DNA of 64,000 nt from Xylanibacter rodentium. Its GTDB lineage: Bacteria; Bacteroidota; Bacteroidia; Bacteroidales; Bacteroidaceae. The translations under genes were made by a program, and so were the position numbers. Positions 44,127 through 53,454 of the stretch are shown one piece after another; position 1 is the first letter of the stretch; each line of letters opens with the position of its first letter. Where the stretch lies: the NCBI RefSeq assembly GCF_013166575.1, contig NZ_JABKKE010000013.1, positions 1 to 64,000 on the forward strand, written 5' to 3'. The notes beneath the pieces are model-generated. The model did not search any database. It worked only from the letters and a program-made list of their open reading frames with translations, and was not told the origin of the DNA.

Positions 44127-44370
44127 AACCCGTTAAGAATTTCGCAAATTTCAACAGGCTTAACCTGATATGTGACTATGATACTATACATGTTGAAAGA
44201 ACATCTACTCATATTCCCTCCATTAAAAATACCTTTTTATGCATTTATGCACAAAAGAAATATTATGTTGTTATATACAATACGGCAAGAAAGATTATGT
44301 TGATTATACCGTTATATACAATACGGCAAGAAAAATATATGTTGGTTATATACAAAGTAGTCATGTCTGT

Positions 44371-44711
44371 ATGTCTTGATTATTCTGAAAAAAACGCTTT
44401 TTATTTTTTCCGAAATAGAAAAGCCGTTAGGCCCTCTCTGCTTTCTTTACAGGCATTTTTTGGGGAGTCAACCCGCCGTAAGGGCCTCCCGACACTCCCG
44501 CAAGGGCCGTTTCACCTTGCAATAAGGCCGCCGTCGCAATGCAATAACGGCCTTATTGCAAGGCGAAACGGCCCTCTCTGCTTTCTTGACAAAGCCCCAC
44601 CGTTGTAACATACTGATAATCAGCGCTCCCCATTTGAAGCAAAAAACGCGATTTTCGGAGCCTTGTCTGAAAATTGCGGAACGGATGCCGCTTAACATAC
44701 GTTAAAGTAAA
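44371..44711 (+). repeat. R2 repeat, copy b
   Basis: Matches copies a and c. It contains an inverted repeat GGCCGTTTCACCTTGCAATA / TTGCAAGGCGAAACGGCC, two direct copies of GGCCCTCTCTGCTTTCTT, and ends CTTAACATACGTTAAAGTAA. The sequence from 44712 to 44940 holds no recognisable gene. Confidence 0.85.
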
Positions 44712-44951
44712 AGAAATTCCAATACTCCGATTTACATTGTCAACAACACAGGCATATCGGATGTCCGCACCATGCCGAAATCAACCGGACTGCAATACAA
44801 TGCCGATGTCGCATTCCACAGACAGCACTAACCGCCACATAAGCCCCACCGTTAACACTTTCACCGTCAGATAATAACATCCTGACAATCAATAATATAC
44901 AATACAACAACCGTGAGCGTTCCAAATACCTCGCAAAAATAATGGCGATAA

Positions 44952-44966
44952 GTGGGGGAATGTGGG
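44952..44966 (+). promoter_or_regulatory. Putative MraZ operator (two GTGGG repeats)
   Basis: GTGGG at 44952-44956 and 44962-44966, separated by 5 bp, with a weaker ATGGC another 10 bp upstream. This matches the TGGGN direct repeats with 5-nt spacers bound by E. coli MraZ. They lie just upstream of the -7 element, suggesting autorepression. Confidence 0.6.
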
Positions 44967-44976
44967 GAATTTTATG

Positions 44977-44984
44977 TAACTTTG
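44977..44984 (+). promoter_or_regulatory. -7 element of the dcw operon
   Basis: TAACTTTG, 28 bp before the mraZ start codon, fits TAnnTTTG. The position of -33 is occupied by the GTGGG repeats. Confidence 0.65.
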
Positions 44985-45011
44985 ACGCCAAAATCTTTAT
45001 AAGAGGTACGT

Positions 45012-45461
45012 ATGCGATTCTTAGGCAACATAGAAGCTAAAACAGATGCCAAAGGCAGAGCTTTTCTGCCCGCCGCGTTCCGCAAGGTGCTGCAATGCGC
45101 CGGTGAGGAACGGCTTGTGCTAAGAAAGGACATCCATCAGCCGTGCCTCGTACTGTATCCCGAAAGTGTATGGAACAGCCGTACCGACGATTTGCGTGCC
45201 AGACTCAGCCTGTGGAACAAGGAGCACCGTATGGTGTTCAGACAGTTCGTGTCGGAAGTTGAGCCGGTAACACTTGACGGCAACGGCCGTTTTCTAATTC
45301 CAAAGCGTTTTCAGACCATGGCATCCATCAGACAGAGCATAAGATTCATCGGCATGGACGACACTATCGAGATATGGAACAACGACACACCCGGGCAACC
45401 GTTCATGGAGCCGGCCGATTTCAGCAGAACCATGGAAGAACTGATGGGCGGTGTTTTTTAA
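45012..45461 (+). CDS. mraZ: Transcriptional regulator MraZ
   Basis: 149 residues with two AbrB-like SpoVT/MraZ domains. MRFLGNIEAKTDAKGRAFLP and VTLDGNGRFLIPKRF carry the DxKGR-type motif, complete in the first copy and altered in the second. As in other bacteria it is the first gene of the dcw cluster and probably represses it through the GTGGG repeats at 44952-44966. It can also be antagonised by overproduction of the neighbouring RsmH (known for E. coli). Confidence 0.93.
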   Translation: MRFLGNIEAKTDAKGRAFLPAAFRKVLQCAGEERLVLRKDIHQPCLVLYPESVWNSRTDDLRARLSLWNKEHRMVFRQFVSEVEPVTLDGNGRFLIPKRFQTMASIRQSIRFIGMDDTIEIWNNDTPGQPFMEPADFSRTMEELMGGVF

Positions 45462-45474
45462 CTTTTAAGAGTTG

Positions 45475-46422
45475 ATGATGACTGACGAAACGACATATCA
45501 TGTGCCCGTGCTTCTGCGGCAGAGCGTTGACGGGCTTGCTATAAAACCCGACGGAATATATGTAGACACGACTTTCGGCGGAGGCGGACACAGCAGTGAG
45601 ATTTTCTCAAGGCTGGCCGACGGTGGCCGGCTCTACGGCTTCGACCAAGATGAGGATGCCGAGAGGAGGCTGACAGGCAATGGAACTCCACTGCCTTCAC
45701 AAGGGGAAGGAGCCGCACGGTTCACCTTTGTGCGCAGCAATTTCAGATATCTGAAAAACTGGATGCGTTACTACGGTGTGGAACACATCGACGGGCTTCT
45801 GGCCGATCTCGGAGTGTCGAGCCACCACCTTGACGACGAGTCGCGCGGGTTCTCGTTCCGGTTCGACGCCCCACTTGACATGCGAATGAACAAACGCGAC
45901 GGCAAGACGGCGGCCGACATCATCAACGAGTACGACGAGGAGCGGCTGGCCGACATCATCTATCTGTATGGCGAACTGAAGACGGCACGCCGCATAGCGT
46001 CGGCTATAGTAAAGACACGGTGTGAAAAGCGCATCGAGACTACCGGCGACCTGATGAAGACGGTGGAGAAACTGTTTCCGAGGGAGAGGGGGAAAAAGGA
46101 TATGGCAAAACTGTTCCAGGCACTGCGCATAGAGGTGAACCACGAGATGGATGCCCTGCGCGAGATGTTGGCTGCCGCCACCGGACTGCTTGCCCCGGGC
46201 GGACGTCTGTCGGTGATAACCTATCACTCGCTGGAAGACCGGATTGTGAAGAACATCATGAAGACCGGCAATGCCGACGGACATGTGTCACAGGACTTTT
46301 TCGGACGCACGGACACTCCGTTCCGGCTGATAAACAACAAGGTCATTGTGCCCGACAACGAAGAGCAACTGCGCAACCCGCGCAGCCGCAGCGCCAAACT
46401 CAGAATTGCAGAGAAAAAATAA
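45475..46422 (+). CDS. rsmH: 16S rRNA (cytosine-1402-N4)-methyltransferase
   Basis: About 315 residues from ATG 45475 or 45478. YHVPVLLRQSVDGL and the SAM-binding YVDTTFGGGGHSSEI are at the N-terminus; LLADLGVSSHHLDDESRGFS, DMRMNKRDG and ITYHSLEDRIVK are family signatures. It methylates C1402 of 16S rRNA with SAM. A short segment (TGNGTPLPSQGEGA, about 75-88) looks extra relative to the family. 13 bp after mraZ. Confidence 0.95.
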   Translation: MMTDETTYHVPVLLRQSVDGLAIKPDGIYVDTTFGGGGHSSEIFSRLADGGRLYGFDQDEDAERRLTGNGTPLPSQGEGAARFTFVRSNFRYLKNWMRYYGVEHIDGLLADLGVSSHHLDDESRGFSFRFDAPLDMRMNKRDGKTAADIINEYDEERLADIIYLYGELKTARRIASAIVKTRCEKRIETTGDLMKTVEKLFPRERGKKDMAKLFQALRIEVNHEMDALREMLAAATGLLAPGGRLSVITYHSLEDRIVKNIMKTGNADGHVSQDFFGRTDTPFRLINNKVIVPDNEEQLRNPRSRSAKLRIAEKK

Positions 46423-46454
46423 ATAATACATAAGGAATACTACATCCAGCCGTC

Positions 46455-46943
46455 ATGCCAAAAGAAGACAAGGTAAAAAGGACCGACAACGTCATCACAT
46501 CCGGAGAAAGAGCGGACGAGACCGTGGACGGACAAATGCCGCTACAGCCGGAAAGCCCGAAGGAGACAGCACTCCAGATTCTTAAAGAGAACGCCAAGGA
46601 GGACGATCCGAAGCCGTCGGCGTCCCTCACGTTCAAGAAAATCATAGGCGGTGACATCCTCAGTGCCGATATCGTGCGCAGTCAGATATGGCTGTTCGTG
46701 CTCATCGTGGTATTCACCATAGTCTATGTTGCTTTCAGATATCAGTGCCAACAGGATATGATTGCCATCGACAAACTTGAAAACGAACTGAAAGATGCCA
46801 AATACAAGGCTCTGTCAAGTTCGAGCACGCTGACGGAACGCTGCCGCGAAAGCCACGTGCTGGAACTGCTGAAAAACAGGAACGACAGCCTGCTGCGCCC
46901 GTCCGATCAGCCTCCGTACATAATCAATGTGCCGGAGAAATAA
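46455..46943 (+). CDS. ftsL: FtsL-like divisome protein
   Basis: 162 residues with a long polar N-terminus (1-75), one membrane helix (about 77-97, SQIWLFVLIVVFTIVYVAF) and a periplasmic coiled-coil start (about 98-140, DMIAIDKLENELKDAKYKAL). Sequence is poorly conserved, as usual for FtsL, but topology and position between rsmH and ftsI fit. It would connect FtsQ and FtsI/FtsW at the division site. Confidence 0.8.
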   Translation: MPKEDKVKRTDNVITSGERADETVDGQMPLQPESPKETALQILKENAKEDDPKPSASLTFKKIIGGDILSADIVRSQIWLFVLIVVFTIVYVAFRYQCQQDMIAIDKLENELKDAKYKALSSSSTLTERCRESHVLELLKNRNDSLLRPSDQPPYIINVPEK

Positions 46944-46960
46944 GAAAACATACGTATATC

Positions 46961-49108
46961 ATGAGCAAGTTTGACAACAAGAAAATAATGCCGCGCTATT
47001 TTGCCATCGCCGTCGTGCTCACACTGACGGGGATAGCCATACTCTGCAAGGCCGCATACATAATGTCTGCAAAAAAGGAATATTGGACAGAGGTGGCCGC
47101 TCGCCTCAAGAGCGACAGCCTGAGCGTAAAACCCACCCGCGGCAACATTCTGAGTTGCGACGGACGGCTGATGGCAAGCAGTATACCGGAATACCGTATA
47201 TTTATGGACTTCAAGGCCGGCGGTGAGAAGAAAGACAGCGTGTGGCGTGACAGCATAGACGTGATATGCGAAGGTCTGCACCGTATATTCCCAAGCAAAA
47301 CGGCAAAGGAGTTCAAGCAACATCTGGAGAAGGGACATGCCAAGATGAGCCGCAACTGGCCGATATGGAAAAAGCGCATAGACTACAACACGTTCACCGA
47401 AGTGAAAAAACTCCCGGTATTCAACATGTCGAAATACAAGGGCGGATTCCACTGGGAAGAGTTCAACTCACGCCGCCGCCCGTTCGGCTCGCTGGCACAG
47501 CGCACCGTGGGCGACATGTTCGGCGCCAAAGACACGGCACGGTTCGGACTGGAACTGTCATACGACTCGATTCTGCGCGGAAAGAACGGTCTGATACACC
47601 GCCGGAAGATACTGAACAAATTCATGAGCATACCCATCATGCCGCCTGACGACGGAGCAGACATCGTGACTACCATTGATGTGGGAATGCAGGATCTGGC
47701 AGAACGGGCTTTGGTGGAAGAACTTAAAGAGATTAACGGGAACGTGGGCGTGGTGATACTTATGGAGGTGGAAACCGGCGACATCAAGGCGATAGTGAAT
47801 ATGGTGAAATGCGCCGACGGCGGCTACCGTGAGACAGTAAACAAGGCCATCAGCCACCGCTGCGAGCCGGGGTCGGTGTTCAAGGTGGCGTCGTTCCTCG
47901 TGGCACTCGATGACGGCGTGGTCGACACGAGTTTTGTCATACATACCGGCAGCGGCGTAATGCCCATGCACGGTCGTGATATGAAAGACCACAACTGGCG
48001 GCGTGGCGGCTATCAGGACATCAACGTAGCCCGCACCCTCGAGGTGAGCAGCAACATCGGCGTAAGTCATGTGATAGACAAATTCTACTTCAACAACCCT
48101 GAGAAATATGTGGACGGGCTGCACCGTGTAGGCATCGCCGAAGACCTGCAGTTGCCGCTCGTAGGCTATACGCCGCCCATAATACGCCGCCCGCACAAGA
48201 ACAGCCGCGGACAATACGACAACTGGAGCAAGACGGCACTGGCATGGATGAGCATAGGTTACGAGACACAGGTAGCACCGATAAACACAGTGACATTCTA
48301 CAATGCCATAGCCAACAACGGAAGGATGATGCGGCCGCGTTTCGTCAAGAAAGTGATAAAAAACGGTGAAACGCTCAAAGAGTATCCGCCGGAAGTGATA
48401 AAGGAGCAGATTGCCAAGCCGCAGACCATCAAGACCATGCAGACCATACTGGAACATGTGGTCAGCCAAGGCCTTGGCAAGAAAGCCGGCTCGCCGATGT
48501 TCAAGGTGGCGGGCAAGACCGGCACGGCGCAGGTGTCGAAAGGAAAGGCCGGATACAAAAGCGGTACGGTGGACTACTGGCTGAGTTTCGCCGGATTCTT
48601 CCCCGCCGACAAACCGCGCTACAGTTGTATCGTCTGCATAGAAAAGTCGGGCTTGCCGGCATCGGGCGGCGGAATGAGCGGAGTGGTGTTCCACCATATT
48701 GCCGAAGGCGTGATGGCCAAACATCTGAAGATGAGTGTTGACGATGCACGTGATACGTCGTCGGTGATGATTCCCGATGTCAAGAATGGTAATATCATGG
48801 CTGCCGACTACGTGCTCGGAAGGCTCGATATAAAGACAGACACGCAGTGGGAAGGCAGCTATGCCTACGGCAATCCGATATGGGGCAAAGCTGCAAGACA
48901 TGCAGGCGAGGTCACACTGACAAAGACCAAGACACCGCGCAACATCGTGCCAGACGTCAAGGGTATGGGTGCACGCGATGCGGTGTACATGCTCGAAAGC
49001 CGCGGCCTGACGGTCAAGGTGCAGGGCCGGGGAAAGGTGAAGTCGCAGAGTTACGCTCCGGGACGGACCGCCATCAGCGGGGCCGAATGTGTGTTGGTGA
49101 TGGAATAA
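46961..49108 (+). CDS. ftsI: Penicillin-binding protein, division transpeptidase, with PASTA domain
   Basis: 715 residues. One membrane helix (about 13-34), a PBP dimerisation domain, and the transpeptidase with S305-x-x-K308 (CEPGSVFKVA), SSN at 363-365 (EVSSNIGVSH) and KTG at 519-521 (VAGKTGTAQV). A C-terminal PASTA domain (about 650-715, PDVKGMGARDAVYMLESRGL) follows, which is typical for Bacteroidetes rather than E. coli FtsI. It cross-links septal peptidoglycan together with FtsW. Confidence 0.93.
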   Translation: MSKFDNKKIMPRYFAIAVVLTLTGIAILCKAAYIMSAKKEYWTEVAARLKSDSLSVKPTRGNILSCDGRLMASSIPEYRIFMDFKAGGEKKDSVWRDSIDVICEGLHRIFPSKTAKEFKQHLEKGHAKMSRNWPIWKKRIDYNTFTEVKKLPVFNMSKYKGGFHWEEFNSRRRPFGSLAQRTVGDMFGAKDTARFGLELSYDSILRGKNGLIHRRKILNKFMSIPIMPPDDGADIVTTIDVGMQDLAERALVEELKEINGNVGVVILMEVETGDIKAIVNMVKCADGGYRETVNKAISHRCEPGSVFKVASFLVALDDGVVDTSFVIHTGSGVMPMHGRDMKDHNWRRGGYQDINVARTLEVSSNIGVSHVIDKFYFNNPEKYVDGLHRVGIAEDLQLPLVGYTPPIIRRPHKNSRGQYDNWSKTALAWMSIGYETQVAPINTVTFYNAIANNGRMMRPRFVKKVIKNGETLKEYPPEVIKEQIAKPQTIKTMQTILEHVVSQGLGKKAGSPMFKVAGKTGTAQVSKGKAGYKSGTVDYWLSFAGFFPADKPRYSCIVCIEKSGLPASGGGMSGVVFHHIAEGVMAKHLKMSVDDARDTSSVMIPDVKNGNIMAADYVLGRLDIKTDTQWEGSYAYGNPIWGKAARHAGEVTLTKTKTPRNIVPDVKGMGARDAVYMLESRGLTVKVQGRGKVKSQSYAPGRTAISGAECVLVME

Positions 49109-49189
49109 CGACACCGGAACATGAAATGACGGCAAAATGAAATCATACAATAAGACAATAAAAGGTACAACAGTATAACAATAAAGATT

Positions 49190-50647
49190 ATGAAACTAAG
49201 CGAGTTGCTCAAAACAATAAAGCCCCTGAGCATTGAAGGCAGTGCCGAGGTTGAAATAACGGGAGTAGACATCGACTCCAGACGCATTGCGCCCGGACAT
49301 CTTTTCGTTGCAATAAAGGGAACTCAGACCGACGGACACGCCTATATTGCCAAAGCCACAGAACTGGGTGCGGCAGCTGTGCTTTGCGAGGAACTGCCTG
49401 CCGAGGTAAAGGAGGGAGTCACTTACGTCACGGTAGAATCCACAGAGAGCGCCGTCGGCCCGGTGGCGACACTGTTCAACGGAGATCCGTCGAGAAAACT
49501 GAAACTCGTAGGAGTGACGGGGACAAACGGCAAGACCACCATCGCCACATTATTATATAAAATGTTCCGACAGATGGGACACCGCTGCGGACTGCTCTCG
49601 ACCGTATGCAACTACATAGAAGACGAAGCCATACCGGCCAGCCACACCACCCCCGACCCCATCGAGCTCAACGCGCTTCTGGCACGCATGGCCGATGCAG
49701 GCTGCGAATATGTGTTCATGGAATGCTCAAGCCACGCCATCGCACAGAAACGAATAGGCGGCCTGAAGTTTGCCGGAGGCCTGTTTACCAACCTTACACG
49801 CGACCATCTGGACTATCACAAGACCTTCGAGAACTACCGTGACGCGAAAAAGGCGTTCTTCGACACTCTCTCCAAAGACGCTTTCGCCATAACCAACGCC
49901 GACGACAAGAACGGCATGTTCATGGTCCAGAACACCAAGGCCAGGGTCAAGACATACTCGACACGCAGCATGGCCGACTTCAAGGCCAGGATAATAGAAT
50001 GCCATTTCGAAGGCATGTATCTCGAGATTGACAACCACGAGGTAGGTGTGCAGTTCATCGGCAAGTTCAACGTAAGCAATCTGCTGGCTGTATACGGCGC
50101 CGCCGTCATGCTCGGAAAGCAGCCTGAAGAAATTCTTGTGGTCATGAGCACCCTGAAAAGCGTGAGCGGACGCCTCGAACCGATACGTTCGCAGAATGGA
50201 GAGTACACGGCCATCGTAGACTATGCCCATACTCCCGACGCGCTTGAGAACGTTCTATGCGCCATTCACGAGGTGCTCGACGGCAAGGGGCGCGTAATCA
50301 CCGTATGCGGAGCGGGCGGCAACCGCGACAAGGGCAAGCGCCCGCTGATGGCCCGGGAAGCAGTGAAACAGAGCGACATAGTGATAATAACAAGTGACAA
50401 CCCGCGCTTTGAAGAGCCGCAAGACATAATCAACGACATGCTGGCAGGTATCAACACCCAACAGATGAAGAAGGTGATGACCAACATCGACCGTCGCGAA
50501 GCCATCCGCACAGCCTGCATGATGGCCCGCAAGGGTGACGTGATACTCGTAGCCGGAAAAGGACATGAGGACTATCAGGAGATAAAAGGCGTGAAACATC
50601 ATTTCGACGACAAAGAGGTGATATCTTCAATCATAAACCTCCAATAA
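49190..50647 (+). CDS. murE: UDP-N-acetylmuramoyl-tripeptide synthetase
   Basis: 485 residues. ATP-binding loop [19 protein letters not shown]; second domain [17 protein letters not shown] with the carbamylated-Lys region downstream; substrate motif [20 protein letters not shown] in this motif points to meso-diaminopimelate as the added residue. Cytoplasmic step of peptidoglycan precursor synthesis. 81 bp after ftsI. Confidence 0.95.
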   Translation: MKLSELLKTIKPLSIEGSAEVEITGVDIDSRRIAPGHLFVAIKGTQTDGHAYIAKATELGAAAVLCEELPAEVKEGVTYVTVESTESAVGPVATLFNGDPSRKLKLVGVTGTNGKTTIATLLYKMFRQMGHRCGLLSTVCNYIEDEAIPASHTTPDPIELNALLARMADAGCEYVFMECSSHAIAQKRIGGLKFAGGLFTNLTRDHLDYHKTFENYRDAKKAFFDTLSKDAFAITNADDKNGMFMVQNTKARVKTYSTRSMADFKARIIECHFEGMYLEIDNHEVGVQFIGKFNVSNLLAVYGAAVMLGKQPEEILVVMSTLKSVSGRLEPIRSQNGEYTAIVDYAHTPDALENVLCAIHEVLDGKGRVITVCGAGGNRDKGKRPLMAREAVKQSDIVIITSDNPRFEEPQDIINDMLAGINTQQMKKVMTNIDRREAIRTACMMARKGDVILVAGKGHEDYQEIKGVKHHFDDKEVISSIINLQ

Positions 50648-50664
50648 CTTAAAAAACAGAAGAC

Positions 50665-51936
50665 ATGCTATATTATCTTTTCAGATTCCTGGACCAATTC
50701 GGCATCCCCGGTTCACACATCTGGTCGTACATATCGTTCCGCGCCCTGTTGGCATTGATATTGTCATTGGTCATTTCTGCATGGTTCGGCGAGAAATTCA
50801 TAAAGTTCCTCAAGAAAAAGCAGATAACGGAGACGCAGCGCGACAAGGCCATCGACCCGTTCGGAATAAAGAAAACAGGCGTTCCGTCGATGGGCGGTGT
50901 TATAATAATCATCGCCATCCTGCTGCCCATCATCCTGCTTGGGCGCATGCGCAACATCTATCTCATACTGATGATTATCACTACGGTGTGGCTCGGTGTG
51001 CTCGGCGGGCTTGACGACTACATAAAGATATTCCGTCACGACAAGGAAGGCTTGAAAGGAAAGTTCAAGATTGTGGGACAGGTGGGGCTCGGGCTCATTG
51101 TCGGCATCGTGCTTTACCTCAGTCCCGACGCCAAGATACGCGAAAACGTTGCCATGGAAAAGACCCAGACGCAGGAACTCGTGGTGAAGCACCGCAGCGA
51201 AGCCACCAAGTCATTGAAGACCACAATACCATTTGTCAAAGGCCACAATCTCGACTATTCTGACATGATGGCATTCTTCGGCAAGTACAAGACTGCCGCC
51301 GGCTGGATACTCTTCGTCGTAATGACCATTTTCGTGGTCACGGCTGTGAGCAACGGTGCCAACCTCAACGACGGCATGGACGGCATGTGTGCCGGCGTAT
51401 CGGCCATCATCGGCGTCGCCCTTGGCATATTTGCATACGTGTCGAGCCATATCGAGTTTGCATCATACCTCAACATCATGTACATTCCCGGCAGTCAGGA
51501 ACTTGTAGTGTTCCTGTGCGCTTTTGTGGGCGCCCTTATCGGCTTTCTGTGGTACAACGCGTATCCCGCCCAGATATTCATGGGCGATACCGGTTCGCTC
51601 ACCATCGGCGGCATCATTGCCGTGGGGGCCATCATCATCCACAAAGAACTGATGCTCCCCATACTTTGCGGCATATTCTTCGTAGAAAGCCTGAGCGTGA
51701 TGATGCAGGTATGGTACTATAAAATGGGGAAGCGTCGAGGCATAAGGCAACGCATATTCCGTCGCACACCAATCCATGATGCCTTCCGCACTCAGGACAG
51801 CCAGCTCGACCCCGATTGCCGCTACCTGATAAAAGGTTCGGGCAATGTAGTGCACGAATCGAAGATAACCATCCGTTTCTGGATTGTGACCATCATACTG
51901 GCGGCAATGACCATTATAACATTGAAGATAAGATAA
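50665..51936 (+). CDS. mraY: Phospho-N-acetylmuramoyl-pentapeptide transferase
   Basis: 423 residues with about ten membrane helices. FGIKKTGVPSMGGVIIIIAI, LGGLDDYIKIFRHDKEGL with the catalytic Asp pair, NGANLNDGMDGMCAG, GDTGSLTIGG and a cytoplasmic RTPIHDAF loop are MraY hallmarks. It makes lipid I from UDP-MurNAc-pentapeptide and undecaprenyl phosphate. A loop at about 160-195 (ENVAMEKTQTQELVVKHRSE) is longer than in E. coli, as commonly seen in Bacteroidetes. Confidence 0.96.
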   Translation: MLYYLFRFLDQFGIPGSHIWSYISFRALLALILSLVISAWFGEKFIKFLKKKQITETQRDKAIDPFGIKKTGVPSMGGVIIIIAILLPIILLGRMRNIYLILMIITTVWLGVLGGLDDYIKIFRHDKEGLKGKFKIVGQVGLGLIVGIVLYLSPDAKIRENVAMEKTQTQELVVKHRSEATKSLKTTIPFVKGHNLDYSDMMAFFGKYKTAAGWILFVVMTIFVVTAVSNGANLNDGMDGMCAGVSAIIGVALGIFAYVSSHIEFASYLNIMYIPGSQELVVFLCAFVGALIGFLWYNAYPAQIFMGDTGSLTIGGIIAVGAIIIHKELMLPILCGIFFVESLSVMMQVWYYKMGKRRGIRQRIFRRTPIHDAFRTQDSQLDPDCRYLIKGSGNVVHESKITIRFWIVTIILAAMTIITLKIR

Positions 51937-51952
51937 GACGAAGACTACACAT

Positions 51953-53290
51953 ATGAAAAGAATAGTAATACTGGGAGCCGGAGAGAGCGGTGCCGGAGCC
52001 GCCGTACTGGCCAAGAAAGAAGGTTTCGACGTGTTTGTATCAGACATGTCCGTCATCAGCGACAAATATAAGAAAATGCTCGACGACCACCATATCGCAT
52101 GGGAGGAAGGCCGCCACAGCGAAGAACTCATACTTAATGCCGATGAAGTGATAAAGAGTCCCGGCATTCCCGACACAGCCCCCATGGTGGCAAAAATAAA
52201 GGAAAAAGGAACAAGCATAATCAGCGAGATTGAGTTCGCCGGCCGCTATACCCGCTCGAAGATGGTGTGCATCACGGGCAGCAACGGCAAAACCACCACA
52301 ACATCGCTCATCCACCACATATTCCGCGAGGCCGGACTCGACGCAGGTCTGGCCGGCAACATAGGCCGCTCACTGGCGCTGCAGGTGGCTGAGGACCCAC
52401 ACGAGTGGTATGTGATAGAACTGAGTTCGTTCCAGCTCGACAACATGTACGACTTCCGTGCCCACATTGCCATACTGCTCAACATCACGCCCGACCATCT
52501 TGACCGCTACGACAACTGTATGCAGAACTACACCGATGCGAAAATGCGCATCATACGCAATCAGACACCCGACGATGCCTTCATCTACTGGAGCGGTGAT
52601 CCCATCATCAGCCGTGAGCTCGATAAATACGACATACAGTCGATGCTCTGCCCGTTCTCCGACCGCAAGGAAGTGATGGAGGCAGGATATGTCTCGGCCG
52701 ACGGACAGTTCACCGTCGAGCGCCCCGCCATGTTCACCATGCCGCAGGAAGAGCTCAGCCTCACCGGCCGTCACAACCTGTACAACAGTCTGGCCGCAGC
52801 ATTGGCCGCCGACGTGGCAGGCATATCCCAAGAGGCCATACGCCGCGGTCTGAGCACGTTCCCCGGAGTGGAACACCGGCTGGAAAAGGTGGCCACTGTT
52901 GACGGGATACATTATGTCAACGACTCGAAAGCCACCAACGTCGATGCCTGCATGTATGCTCTGGAAAGCATGAAGACACCCGTAATTCTCATCATCGGCG
53001 GACGCGACAAGGGCAACGACTACACAACGTTAAAGCCCCTTGTGGCCGAGAAGTGCGCCGGACTGGTGTACCTCGGTGCAGACAATGCCAAACTGCATGC
53101 CAACTTCGACGATATGGGCATACCCGTGAGCGACACCCACTCCATGCGCGACTGCATGGAAGCCTGCCGCCGCATGGCCCGTCCGGGCGACACTGTGCTG
53201 TTGAGTCCCTGCTGCGCCAGTTTCGACCTGTTCCGCAACATGGAAGACCGGGGCGAACAATTCAAGACACTCGTAACCGCCACAATATGA
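51953..53290 (+). CDS. murD: UDP-N-acetylmuramoyl-L-alanine:D-glutamate ligase
   Basis: 445 residues. N-terminal Rossmann region RIVILGAGESGAGAAVLAKK, ATP loop VCITGSNGKTTTTSLIHHIF, LNITPDHLDRY, and the C-terminal HRLEKVATVDGIHYVNDSKA and PVILIIGGRDKGNDY motifs. Adds D-Glu in the cytoplasm. 16 bp after mraY. Confidence 0.96.
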   Translation: MKRIVILGAGESGAGAAVLAKKEGFDVFVSDMSVISDKYKKMLDDHHIAWEEGRHSEELILNADEVIKSPGIPDTAPMVAKIKEKGTSIISEIEFAGRYTRSKMVCITGSNGKTTTTSLIHHIFREAGLDAGLAGNIGRSLALQVAEDPHEWYVIELSSFQLDNMYDFRAHIAILLNITPDHLDRYDNCMQNYTDAKMRIIRNQTPDDAFIYWSGDPIISRELDKYDIQSMLCPFSDRKEVMEAGYVSADGQFTVERPAMFTMPQEELSLTGRHNLYNSLAAALAADVAGISQEAIRRGLSTFPGVEHRLEKVATVDGIHYVNDSKATNVDACMYALESMKTPVILIIGGRDKGNDYTTLKPLVAEKCAGLVYLGADNAKLHANFDDMGIPVSDTHSMRDCMEACRRMARPGDTVLLSPCCASFDLFRNMEDRGEQFKTLVTATI

Positions 53291-53454
53291 CGAAGCAGCG
53301 GACACCACTGACCATGCTATGGCAACAATCCGAATGATTCAATACGATATAAAAGGAACACAACAATTACAACAACCGTTTTAAAAGTAATTCCCTCTGT
53401 CGCCTGCATCCTTACACACAATTGAGGCAACATGACGGGAACCAACGTTCTGCA

